In this document: one piece after another, positions 47,859-59,600 of the stretch
Layout of the letters: the number at the start of each line of letters is the position of its first letter
Position numbering within the stretch: position 1 is the first letter of the stretch
DNA from: Tetmemena sp. SeJ-2015
Lineage: Eukaryota; Ciliophora; Spirotrichea; Sporadotrichida; Oxytrichidae
Assembly (NCBI GenBank): GCA_027382625.1
Contig: JAJKFJ010022734.1
Coordinates: forward strand, 62,001-126,000
DNA length: 64,000 nt
Direction of reading: 5' to 3'
Notes under the pieces: model-generated
The model's input: the letters and a program-made list of their open reading frames with translations, nothing else
Databases searched by the model: none
Told to the model about the DNA's origin: nothing
Made by a program: the position numbers and the translations under genes

Positions 47859-48442
47859 AGATATCAAACTCAAGTTGTTTATAGGAAAAAATTAGCACTT
47901 TAGATTTGATGATTTTACAAAATTAATTTATTGCTTCTACCAAAAAATAGTTTTAATTATATATAATTCCAATTTAGTTGCAAAATAAACCAATGGTTGA
48001 TGAAATTTCATTCTCTAAAGCTTGAAACTTTATAACACATGCCACGCAACAAAAAATAATATGATGCTTTAAAAAAACTATCTATTTTATAAAATGTTCA
48101 ATTATCTATTCTTATATTGCTTACAAGAAACTAATTAAACACATTTCATCCCATCTTCTAATGATCCTTTGATAACATTGATAGAATTATTTTTTCAAAT
48201 TAGATCCGTAAATTAGATTTTAATCCTTCTATTTTATTATATTAATTATGTCTAGGTTAAAAATTAAGTCATATTAAAAAGTAAAAATTTGGTGTGGTAT
48301 ATTAATTAATCAAGATCTAAATTCAATATCAACACTTGTTTTCGAATTCTCATGGCTACTTTGGAATCTTAAACCAGAGAAAGAGAAAGAAGTAATCACC
48401 TTATTATTTAGGTTTACGTAGCATAGCATAATTAAATCTAAG
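47859..48442. other. AT-rich spacer
   Basis: No gene, repeat or element recognised between kinase B and the MBOAT gene. Confidence 0.5.
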
Positions 48443-49724
48443 ATGAAAACCGACTCTAATGCAAAAATGAGAAACTCTAAAGCTAACTCCATTAAATCAA
48501 GGGATCCTCTCTCAAATGACTAGCTATCTCAAGAGGGCAGGTCTACAGATATCTCTTAAGAGCGCCGCTCGAGGATAAATTCACAGTCAGGGCAGAGCAA
48601 CTCCCCCGACTCTGCTGCCAGTAGAAAGAAGACTTTCCTTGGCTAGACGGTAGTGAATGAGGATCTCAAAATTAGAAAAAAGAAGAAGACACCTAGCATG
48701 AAAGACTATAGAAGGAGCAGATTCGGATACAACGAATTTATTTCAAGGCCTTCTCTGCTAGATTAGATATATCAGGACTCCTCCATAAATCAGTCACCTT
48801 TCAAGGGCATACTCAAGCTGTCTCTAATTGTGGCATTCATTTTCGTCCTAAATTCTATTGTAGTAAGTAAACCATTTCCTTCTAATTCTAGCCCATTAAA
48901 GATACATTGTCATATAAATTAATTAACAATTCTTAGTCTCGACTATATATGAGAGAAGATTTCATTACAACTAAATGGTTTGATGAGATTTTGAACAACT
49001 TCGCTTACGGAATTGCTTTTTGGGTTCTTGTTTACTGTTGGACTAACTTGTAAGTGGAGAAACTCTATTCGACAATTTACAATTTCTATATTCTTGATCA
49101 CTATAAGTTTCTCATTTGTTTTTAGAGCATTTGTGAACCATAAGCTAATTATTATGGGCTGGATATCCTCCAATATAGCAGGCCATTTGGAATTTGTTCT
49201 AGAAATGACTATGTACCTCTACTTTCCTTATAGAATTTACCACTCCGCGTAAGGCAAACTTTTAAATTTTTATTTCTTACAGAGTGATGCCTTCGACCAA
49301 GGCCTTCATGTATTTCCAAATCATCATACACTACTTCAAGATGAAAAATTTTAATGTAGATAGTAAGTAAAAAAAATTGTGATGAACTCCTATTACAAGT
49401 ACAACAGAGATTGCAGAGAGACTTATCTTAAGGAAGCGGAGGAAAAGAGTTAACTTCTATCCAGCACAGACCCAGAGTTGAAATCTAAAGGGAAAAGATT
49501 TGAATTCTCATCCAAGTATCCTCACAACGTCAACATGATAGCATATTTTAAGATATTTCATTCAATAAGTTTCATGAAAGACTTCTTTTCGTTCATGGTG
49601 CACCCAGTGTTAGTCTACTAAGACAATTACCCTTTGTTAGAGAAGAGATCGCTTTCCACTATTTTATCTCGCAGCGGTCTCATTATCTTTAGCTTTGTAA
49701 CAAAATCAATTTTCATAAAGAGAT
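48443..49724 (+). CDS. MBOAT acyltransferase (DGAT1/ACAT type), 5' part only
   Basis: Membrane-bound O-acyltransferase of the ER that esterifies diacylglycerol or sterol with acyl-CoA. ATG 48443 (MKTDSNAKMRNSKAN), Ser-rich basic N-terminus, first membrane helix ILKLSLIVAFIFVLNSIV, GT-AG intron 48861-48935, LYMREDFITTKWFDEIL, FMYFQIIIHYFKMKNF, YNRDCRETYLKEAEE, then the family hallmark KYPHNVNMIAYFKIFH and HPVLVYQDNYPLLEK (counterpart of FLYFLFAPTLIYRDQYPR). The C-terminal half with the catalytic Asn/His region is missing: at ~49.72 kb the sequence switches to dynein heavy chain in another frame. The rest of the gene must lie elsewhere in the germline. Confidence 0.82.
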
Positions 49725-51610
49725 TAAATCGAGGCATCAAAGGAAACTGAAAAGAAAGAGAAAATTGTGGAAGCAGAGACCATCGAAGCTGAGAAGATCA
49801 GAGAAGTCGTGGCCGGCGAAGAAGCCATCGCCTCAGCTGCTGCCGCTGAAGCCACAGCTATAAAAGAAGATTGCGAGAGAGAGTTATCTGACGCCATGCC
49901 TATTCTCAAGTCTGCTGAAAAGGCTCTACAGTGTATTTAAACTGTAGTGATCCATATTAATTATTCTCGTATCACAAAGAACGATATCACCTTCTTGAAG
50001 AAGTTGCCTCAGCCTCCTGAAGACGCTAAGATGGTGCTAGCAGCTGTGTGCGTGCTCTTCGGACAAAAACCAGATTCAAAGATGGACCCCAACACTCAAA
50101 AGAAGGTATTCGACTTCTGGCCTGTCGCAGTCAAAATGATGAACTAGGATAATTTCCTCAAGTCGCTCACTGAATATGATAAGGAAAATATAGAGGAGGA
50201 TAGAATCAAGAAACTTCAAGAGTTCCTCAAAAATCCTAAGTTTGAGATCAACCATCTCAACACCATCTCAGTCGTGGCAGCAAATTTGGGATCTTGGGTT
50301 ATCGCCATGGACAAGTTCTACAACGTCAATCTAATCGTCAAGCCTAAGAAGGCTAAGCTAGCAGAAGCTTAAGGAAAGTATGAAGAGGTTAGTGGAAAGC
50401 TAAGAGTTAAGCAGGAAGAACTTAGAATTGTATAAGAAAAGGTCGATGGCCTGAAGGCTGATCTCAAAGCAACCAAGGACTATAAATAACAACTTGAGCG
50501 TGATGTTGCAGAGTGCGAGGCTAAGCTTGACAGAGCCACAAAGCTGATTGGAGGTCTTGGAGGAGAAAAGGCTAGATGGAACGAACAGTCAATTATCCTC
50601 GGAGGAGTTTACAAGAACTTGACTGGAGATGTACTGGTAGCATCTGGTATGATTGCCTATCTTGGAGCCTTCACATCTGTGTTCAGAGATCACTTAGCAA
50701 CAGAGTGGGTGCAACAATATTATACGTCAGACCCGATTTTTCAAAAACTTTTCAGTTTGCTTCTGTAAAGCCTGGACGAACCTCTTTTTATATGTGATAA
50801 AACTTGACACTGTAAACGCTCTTTGTCGGATAAGTATTGCCAGGAAAATTTCAAAAAAAAGGTAATTTTACTGATTTATTAAATCCCTCAATTATAGGGA
50901 ACGTTCTAGTCCAACATACCAATTAAATGTGGATTCGAATCTACTTCTCTAAAGTTAGGTGAAAAGACTAAAAACAGTGCATTCATACAGTAAAAGCTGG
51001 CTTTCTTGCCAGTAGTGGGAAATAGGGGCTGAATTAATAATAGCACTATTCAATAAAATTATATGCTATCAATCTAACATTTTTTGAATGCATGGACAAG
51101 AAGATTCCAAATGCAGGTTAGTTCTCTCTGCAGACCATCCTCGGAAATCCAGTGTTGATCAGAGAGTGGACCCTAGCAGGTCTTCCCTCAGATGCATTCT
51201 CGGTTGAAAATGCCATCATTACTCAAAAGGCCAGAAGATGGCCCTTATTCATCGATCCCCAAGGCCAAGCAAACAAGTGGATCAGAAACATGGAAAAGAA
51301 GAGAGAAATGAAGATCATGAAGTTCTCAGACGGAAACTATCTTAAGATCCTCGAGAACTGTAAACCATTGCGAAGAGTTTATAGATTAGGGTTGTTTTTT
51401 GGAAAATTTATCAGAGTTGGTTATCCAGTGCTCATGGAAAATGTTTATGAAGATCTTGACCCTGCAATTGAGCCTCTACTCCAATTCATTTAATTTCAAC
51501 TTTGTTATTACCTATATTTCCAAAAGTAAATCTTCAAGAAGGGTAACTCTCTTAACATCAGACTCGGAGATACAACAATCGAGTACTCCATTTTAAATTT
51601 CCAATTTTTT
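49725..51610 (+). CDS. Dynein heavy chain segment: stalk, microtubule-binding region, AAA5
   Basis: Axonemal dynein motor piece. From ~49725: first stalk helix (ETEKKEKIVEAETIEAEKI, EEAIASAAAAEATAIKEDC), microtubule-binding tip (ITFLKKLPQPPEDAKMVLA), return helix (AKLAEAQGKYEEVSGKL), LIGGLGGEKARWNEQS, GDVLVASGMIAYLGAFTSVF; then after an interruption AAA5: KIPNAGQFSLQTILGNPVLI, EWTLAGLPSDAFSVENAI, ARRWPLFIDPQGQANKWI, and YPVLMENVYEDLDPAIEPLL, RLGDTTIEYS. Interruptions at ~50.71-51.09 (with a MITE), ~51.36-51.41 and ~51.49-51.53 kb. It sits before the linker segment, so order is inverted relative to the protein; AAA1-AAA4 are not in the window. Confidence 0.9.
50720..51040 (+). mobile_element. 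MITE copy 1 carrying a receiver-domain remnant
   Basis: Flanked by TA (50718-50719, 51041-51042), with terminal inverted repeats TTATACGTCAG... and ...CTGAATTAATAA. Homologous over its length and in the same orientation to 57846-58173. The internal receiver codons are decayed (CCAACATACCAATTAAATG for the NMPIMDG stretch). Lies in an interruption of the dynein segment. Confidence 0.8.
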
Positions 51611-52490
51611 AATGTAAGTAGAAAGCCATAATTTAAATTAATTCATATATCCAAAGAGGAATAACAATCCTTTCGGGAAAACAGATAATTTAGAATTTGC
51701 TTGAACTATTCAATTTTGTACATAAATCATGTGTGTCATTAAATTTAAAACCCTTAAATCTTAAAGAGGTAAATATAAGAATAGCTAGTTAAGTCGAAAT
51801 CTTATCAATTTAAAGTCTATATCTTTATAGTATTTATAATTTATTACATTCATAAACCAATCAAAATGAAATAAAACCATGACATTCAAATTTGCGAGCA
51901 AGAAAATAAACTTGACCGATTAATATGTAGGTAGCTTTTCATACTAAAATAAATCTCAAGTCACAGCGAATACAGCCTCACTAAAATTCTTAAAGATAGT
52001 TGGACTACCATTCTTTTAATCCACTTTGATTTTTTACTATTTAATTATATTTTTATTAGTCTTGGAGGAATCATAATAAATGAGCTCCTCTTTAAACTTA
52101 TCAAAGCATAATATATGAATGTAACATATAGTTTGATCCTCACATGATATTTAAAAGCCGGTATAAGCTCATTTAAATAGGATAAGGGATCTACAATTTA
52201 CAGTAATACTTTAAGCAGCAAGAGCATTGAAGTAAATAATATCGGGATATTTTTTTTCTTTCTACATTTATGATCTCTTTCATGATTTCAAAAGTAGTAG
52301 TTGGTTCATGCACATCTTTGAGATAAAAGACAATTAATGAGTGTACTACTCTTCCTGGCCGAAATTAGGATTATAACAATTTTTGTCCAAATACAAGAAA
52401 CCTTCCTTAAATATTGCAACTAACTCAAAATTGGATCATACATAATTCATTCTTTCATTTCATATTCTAATACCTCTTTTAATGGGAAAC
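51611..52490. other. AT-rich spacer between dynein segments
   Basis: No gene recognised; separates the stalk/AAA5 segment from the linker segment. Probably eliminated DNA. Confidence 0.5.
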
Positions 52491-53783
52491 CAACTTGCTA
52501 AAGACTCAAGAGAACTTGGATGTCTGGCTTAAAGTGCAGTCAGTGTGGCTTTATCTCGAGCCCGTCTTCTCATCTGAGGATATCATGAAGCAAATGCCTG
52601 TTGAAGGCACGAAGTTTAGAGAGGTAGACAGAGCTTGGCGTACTCTCATGACCAGAATCTCTGAAAATTCTAAGGCCCTTGATGTTATTCAAATTGATGA
52701 GCTTGGAGATATCTTGAAAGAATGCCATGCAAAATTAGAGCAAGTTCAGAAAGGTCTTAATGATTACTTGGAATCTAAGCGTCAACTCTTCCCTAGATTT
52801 TACTTTTTGTCAAACGATGAACTACTCGAAATCTTATCTGAGACTAAAGAACCTTTGAGAGTGCAGCCTCATTTGAAGAAATGCTTCGAAGGTATTGCAG
52901 CACTGGAATTTGATGAAGAGAAGAAGATTCATGCTATGTACTCATCTGAAGGAGAGCAAGTTCCTTTCACTAGAATTATAGATCCTATAGCTTCTAAGGG
53001 TCAAGTAGAAGACTGGCTTAGATAAGTCGAGGAAGTCATGCTTAAGAGTGTTAAGGAAATAGTAGAGAAGGCCCTGCAAGATTACTCCAAAAAGGATAGA
53101 GAAAAGTGGGTTACGAGCTGGCAAGGATAAGCTGTACTTGCTGTTGATATGATGTTCTGGACAACTTAAGCCGAAGAAGCTATGAAGAAAAGCGGAGTGG
53201 CTGGACTTTAGTAGTACTATGATAAGCTTAACAAATAGGTAAGTTTAGAGATTGACAAGTAATAGTTCATACTTTCAATATTCTTCATATAAAAAGGGCG
53301 GTGATTATAAACGAATGGATATCCGAGAGACCCTAGTCTTAGTCATTCTTGATTAAGGCTCTCTATGAGGTTTCTAGCCAGGAATGAGCTCTTGATATGA
53401 TTTAAATCGTATCTATAATCGCATGATGATACTTCTTTAAAGATTTGGCACTTCAAAAGAGGCTAACTGTTTTTCTTCTCGAAGATAATCCTTTAGTCCT
53501 CGATTTTGTCAATGATTTCTAGTTTTCAATCTGAGATTTCTATTATGACTCTTCGCCTTTTGTTTTTATGTTATCCTAAAATAAAATTTAGTTGAATCAA
53601 ATCGTTGCTCTTGTGAGAACAAACATTACCAGGCTAGAAAGATGCACTCTGGAGGCTATGATTGTGCTTGATGTGCACGCGAAGGATGTGATCTAGCAAG
53701 ATCTCATTAAAAATAACGTCTCGGATGCTTCAGAGTTCAACTGGCTTGCTCAGCTCAGATACTACTGGGAAGATAACACCATT
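52491..53783 (+). CDS. Dynein heavy chain segment: linker and pre-AAA1
   Basis: Linker (DHC_N2) of an axonemal heavy chain: [123 protein letters not shown]. Then a ~355-nt GT-AG interval (intron or TAG-bounded IES) to [45 protein letters not shown], the segment just before AAA1. The linker wording is closest to inner-arm type heavy chains (DNAH3/7/12 group, by memory of the family). This is the intact version of the pre-AAA1 copies in units 1 and 2. Confidence 0.92.
53317..53532 (-). other. Small minus-strand open segment inside the dynein interval
   Basis: [51 protein letters not shown] then TGA. It has coding-like composition in an otherwise non-coding interval between two dynein exons, and could be an inverted segment of another gene. 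Not recognised. Confidence 0.3.
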
Positions 53784-54423
53784 TTATTTTATCGGTTTAA
53801 TAACTTCAATAATAAATTCTAAAAATTAAAAAATCTTATTAGATTGTAATGTCCATGTCATCACAGGTATTATTAATTTAAGATAAAGAGCAATTGCCTG
53901 TAATGAACTTATGAAGCTTAATTATAAACTGCACTTGCTGCGTACTTGTATACTTGCTGAGATAATTTATAACCTTCTTGAAATAAATAATTATATTTAA
54001 TAAAGTAGGCTTGCTTTTTTTTAACAGTCATCACAAACATAGCAATTTACTTACAAGCATAAAATAAAACAAGAATGATTCAATATATGCTCACTATAAA
54101 AAATAAATTATTATATATTGTGCTACAGATGCCAAACAAAGTTCTCAAATCGCTTTCACATTATAATTGTTCACCTAATTTAAAAGGAGTTAATTCAAAT
54201 CTATTCAATAAGAGTTGTTATTTAATATAAAACAAAAATTTAATAGAAGAAAATCTTCTTGGCTTCTCGTAATTTGTCTAGAAAAGACTAAAATGTTTTT
54301 TCTTCACTGTTTTAAGATAAATCTTATTAGTATAAATTTATTTTGGTCTATTTATAAATTATTATTTTTTCTCAGGCATTTATTTTAAAAATAATTAACT
54401 TTCGAAGTAAGGTAGCGAGTAAT

Positions 54424-54832
54424 ATGAAACTCAAGAAAGAGGGATCTTTAAGTGAAAGAATCATTTAATGCCAAACAGAGGATATTGCTTTTACTTATAA
54501 ATTTAAGATTTACTTATTTAGGAAAAGTATTGCGAATCTCAGAAGAAAAAGATAACATTCAAGATGATTATTCTCCTAAATACAAAGAAAGGAGGGTCTC
54601 TGAAATAGAGAAAATTATTGCTTTAAAAAATTATTTTAATTTGAAAATGATAGAAGAAGGAATTAAAAACAGAAAATCAATATAGAATAAGCGAACTAAG
54701 AAATAAAATGAAGAGAGTGCATTGGTTCAAATTTAGCACAAACACAAAGCAAATGAACTTGCTTTTTAATGTAGATACATTCAATTTGTTAGCATTATCA
54801 TACTAGTTTTAAATAATAATTTTTAAATATGA
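54424..54832 (+). CDS. Small conserved gene, copy 3 (best preserved)
   Basis: Unknown family. The N-terminal exon reads MKLKKEGSLSERIIQCQTE from ATG 54424; after an interruption a second frame gives DNIQDDYSPKYKERRVSEI, EKIIALKNYFNLKMIEEGI, KNRKSIQNKRTKKQNEESA, LVQIQHKHKANELAF and ends TGA 54830-54832. The QNKRxKxxNEE segment superficially recalls the homeodomain recognition helix (QNRRAKxR), but the Trp-Phe core is absent. Conserved in four copies with the core NKRxK-NEExAL-QI-KHK-ELAF. It always lies just downstream of the dynein pre-AAA1 fragment. Confidence 0.55.
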
Positions 54833-55239
54833 TAAATAACTAAATTACCATAGTCATAAAACTCATAAAATATTTTATTAAGGGTGTAATAAAAATGATG
54901 TTTAATTTACCCTCGATCTGCAGGTAGTTTTTCAATCTTAAATTAATATTATGATTTGGTTCTTTATTATTCTCGGTAACACTCCACTGTGAATAGATGA
55001 TTCACAGTGACAAAGAGAGGCAAAATTTAAGCATTTCTATATTATTGTATCTTTTATAACTCAGACAGAGTACTCTCTCACTCAAATGCAATGATGTAAA
55101 GTCCTCCTAAATGTATTCTCAATAAATGTATAAAATATTCATATTTTAATGATCATATGAGGTATTTATTGTTATTAAACCGTTTTTGACGTTACTAAGT
55201 ATATCATATGTTTAAAATATAAAAATCTAACACGATTCC

Positions 55240-55800
55240 ATAAAGTTTTTTTATTTCTCTATTAATTACTGCTTCATAATTGTAAAATTACTTGAAGACC
55301 TTCCATTTGTGATTGGTGCCCTCTAATATCTGAAGTGTGAACTCTATCTTTGGATTAAAATTATTTCTTTATAATATTTAGAGAGAATGACTCTCTAAAT
55401 TGCATTGATTATTCCCCAAGTAAGACAAAATAAATAAGTAAATTCTACGAATAAGCTTTCATCTATTGTAAAAATTACCTATTTATTGTCTAAACTTGAA
55501 CTCCATTCACATTTAAATGTTTCGCAATCAACTTTTTAATTTCCAAAAATATTATTTGCTTTAGTGTGATATACAAAATTGTTTCAAGGAATAAAAAATT
55601 ATTTGCATAAATTTATCTATCATTTATTTTATTGAACTAAGTTTCGAGACTCAAAGTATTGCTTGAAGGAGGGGTAATATTAATGAATTTATAATTATGA
55701 TTTAGGATGTTCCAATTCTGAATATTTTCAGGCCTCCTCTTTTCATCATTTTCGCCCAAATCATATACTGCTTTCATTAATTTAAATCCTAATATTCAGA
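55240..55800 (-). CDS. Minus-strand gene of the repeat unit, unit 3 (partial)
   Basis: KAVYDLGENDEKRRPENIQ, NWNIL at ~55.78 kb, then EIKKLIAKHLNVNGVQVQT near 55.53 kb and FTLQILEGTNHKWKVFK near 55.31 kb. The first block matches unit 2 and unit 1. Family unknown; interruptions unresolved. Confidence 0.4.
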
Positions 55801-56654
55801 ATTCAAAAATGCCACTTAAAATAGAGAATAAGTTTTGGTCCTTATAATTAATTTTGGCAAAATTATTTTATTGTAGAATAGTTTATAATATTGCTTAAAC
55901 AAAAAAGAGAACTATCACAGGCTGAACATAATATATAAATTGAAAATTAAATTTAAACATACTTTGTTTGTTTGGATTGGGAAAAACTTTTTTGTAATCT
56001 ATTGATGCAATAAGATATAACCAAAATAGAATATTAAAAACAAAGGTTATAGTTTAGAATTATAATTTATTAAAGAAAGATAGTTAATTAATAATCGATA
56101 CTATTAATTTATAAATTTCATCTATAGATCTATTAGAAGTGAACTGTGGAAAAAGTCTCATAGTCCACAAATTATTAAACTTATCGAATTGATTGGCTAA
56201 AGTTTGCAGAATCTTTCTCTTAATGTAGAATGCTTCTATTTGACTAAATTAAATAAGTATCTAACTCAAATTATTCCTTTATGTTTTATTGTATTCTCCT
56301 CAATAACTTAATTCTAAATGAGAAAGTAAGGCGATTTTTTTTTATGAAAGAAATTGTTATAAGCGATATTTTTCAAACAGCTATAACTTTAAATAAATTT
56401 TATATTTGCAAAAAAAAGTAATATAAAAGCATGAGTTTATAGATACAATACTTTATAGTTAAGTCACTTTAATTTATAATATATTCACTACATTTTTTTT
56501 AAATTGTAAAAAAGAGAATCTAAAATATATTTAGAGTTTGAATAAAGTGCACTTGATATCTTAATTATTCCTTTGGGTTTTCGTTATTTAAAATTTTTGT
56601 GAAATCATTAAAATTAATTTTATTAATCTATTGATAAAGTCTAATGTGTTTTAA

Positions 56655-59600
56655 ATGGATAGGTTCTTCTAAGAAATAAAAGCAAATCAATTCTTCTCTT
56701 AGTTTGATCTGTAAGAAATAAATCATCATCATCACCACTCACAATATTTCTTATTTTACTGTTAAAATTACTTTATGTTTTTTGTTATAGGGCTGTACCC
56801 CTAGCTCTCCTGCATTTGATATTTTGCTTTATGACATCTATTGATTGGAAAATTCTGTTAGCAACTCATGTCAAACACATACAATAAATGCTATTTTCTG
56901 GTAATATTTATTGTATGTTGGAGTGTGGAGCATCTCATATTTAATTATAATATTATAATTTTTTAAAAAGTGGTAAATTTATGAAATAAAATAGTATATC
57001 AATCCTTAAATGCTAAATGATCTTCCTATCTTTTTTATTAGATATTAATGATATATTTATTTTAAACACATTTTAAAAAATTTATCTACACTTATAAAAT
57101 ATTTGAGAATGATTTTAGAGATTGGATATGAGAAGATGCCAAGCGGAGTTTTAATAGGTTTGCTAATTCAGTTCAAAATGTTCGGGAGAATCCTTCAATA
57201 TAATCAGAACTTAGAGGAGTCTTTCTATTTCTTTTTCGAAGAGTTTCAAGAGTTAACTTTTTAGTATTATTGTATTTTAATTTATAGTTGGAAAAGAATT
57301 TGAGAAAGGTGCTAAACAGACTGCCCCAAGGAATTATAATCTTCGATAAAGACTTTAAAAAAGTTTCATTTATGAACAAAGTAGCACAGGAGGTATTTCA
57401 GGCGCAAAATGGGTTTGAGACAAACTACGAAAGTAGCAGCAGCACTGACCCGGTAAATCAAGATAAAGAGAATAGAATAGGTAAAGACTGCTAAGGTAAT
57501 TAAAAATCATAGGGTACTCAAAAAGAAAAAAAGTTTCAAAAGAATCAGGACATCGGAGAAGACATTAAAAATATAAAATGCAAAATTATACTTCACGACC
57601 CCACAACTGGGGAAATAGTGTACATATATAAAAGTAAATAAATCAATATAAAATTTAATCTTCTTAAAAATCTATTTATTTACTTTGAAATATTTATATA
57701 TATATTTGTGAAGAAGGAAAGTTAGTTCTATGAAGTACTATCAAACCTGGATTAAGATAAAGCCCAAATATAGTTAGTTGGTGAGAGGAAAATATACTTA
57801 GAGCTCTAATAAGTGAAAATAAAAAAAGGTGCTGAAAAAATAATATTATCCGTTCAGCCCCTATTTTTCAAAAACTTTTCAGTTTCCTTCTGTAAGGCCT
57901 TGACTAACGAGGACGAAGCACTTGTCATCTGAGTTAAAACTGGTACAATAAGCGCTCCTTGTTGGCCGAGTATTGCTAGAAAAATGTCAAAAAAGGTAAT
58001 TTTACTTTATTAAGTCCCACAATTGTAGGGTAATGTATGGATTAAAACATGCCAATTATGGATGGGTTTGAAGCAACTTCTCTAAAATTCAGTAAAAAGA
58101 GTTAAAACAGTGGCTACTTACTGGACAAGCTGGCTTCCTAGACAGTAGTGAAAAATCGGGTCTGAACGTATAATAATACTAACTGACAATACGCAAGTTA
58201 TGCACAGAGAAAAAATTCTACTTAAAAACAAGATTAATAGAATCGAAGTTTATATTTATTGCTTAAAGATGCAAACTATCTTCTTCGCATAAATAGCGCA
58301 TGATCTGAGAACTCCACTTAATTCACTTTCTGCCTCAAATTAAGTGCTAGTAGGTATGAGCAAATAATATTTTTTAATTAAAATATTGCAAAGACAACTT
58401 ACCTAATGAGTAGAGTGTAGAAATCTTACAATAGTAGCAGGAGAGTATAAGTTTTTTGCAGAACATGATTGAAGATGTAATGGATTTGAGCATGATGCAG
58501 TTTAACAAACTTAGTCTAGTGAATTCGTGGGTCAATCCCATTGACCTAGTCAAATAAGTTTTCTCAATGCTTCAGTTTCAAGCATCTTAAAAGAATGTGA
58601 AGCTTGTCTTCAAAAGTGATTAACTGTTCACATAGTAGGAGAGAAGATAAAGAAATATTTCTGATCATATGGTCAGCTTAGAGAGTAGCTCTTATGATAG
58701 TGAGATAGAGGATATAACTCCAAAGAATAGCATCCCTCTTAACGAACTCCAAATATGGACTGACAAAAAAAGAATAAAATAGTTAACTTATTTAATCTAA
58801 ATTTATTTATAGGTGCTATTGAATCTAATTAGCAATTCACTTAAGTTTACTAAAAATGGGACTGTCACAATTTGCATGGACTTAGAAGAAGAAATTGACT
58901 CAGCCTCAGAGAGTTGGAAGTAGGAAAAAAATATGGATGAAATATTTGAAAATAGAGCCTAAAATATTAGGAAATATGGACAGAGTGATCATTCTCGATT
59001 CAAAAAGCTATTGACTCAAAAAACGAGACACACTTTGAAAGTCTCGGTAGAAGATTCAGGCATTAATAAAATAAAAACTTGCAACTCTAAGTTATGATTT
59101 AGCATTTTATAATTGGGATAAGCAAGCAAGATCTTGAAAGTCTATTTAGAGTATTCGGCAAATTACCTTCAAGTTCACATATGAATAAACAAGGGATTGG
59201 ACTTGGATTGACTATTTGCAAAAAGATCACGGAGCTGATGGGAGGAGGAATTGAGGTCATGTCTAAAGAAAAAGAAGGCACGAAATTTGATTTTCATGTT
59301 GCTGTTGAAAAGATAAAATTTTCCAAAAAAAGAAAAGTCAGCATCAGCACTCACTAATTAATTCCTGTGCCCATAAATCAGCCAGTAAAAATTCCTCTAA
59401 GGTGATCTCAACATATTTTCTTTCAATGGAGCTTTAAAATCTCCTTTCAGTGAATTTAATTGTATCCTGTTTTTTTTTTTAATTGAAAAAAGATCTCACA
59501 GTATTTCTAGATAAGATAGTAGACCTCAAATAGACTTTATCTCCATGAATGATGACTACAGTTTTGTGTTTGATTCTTTTAAAAAGGAAAGAGATATAGA

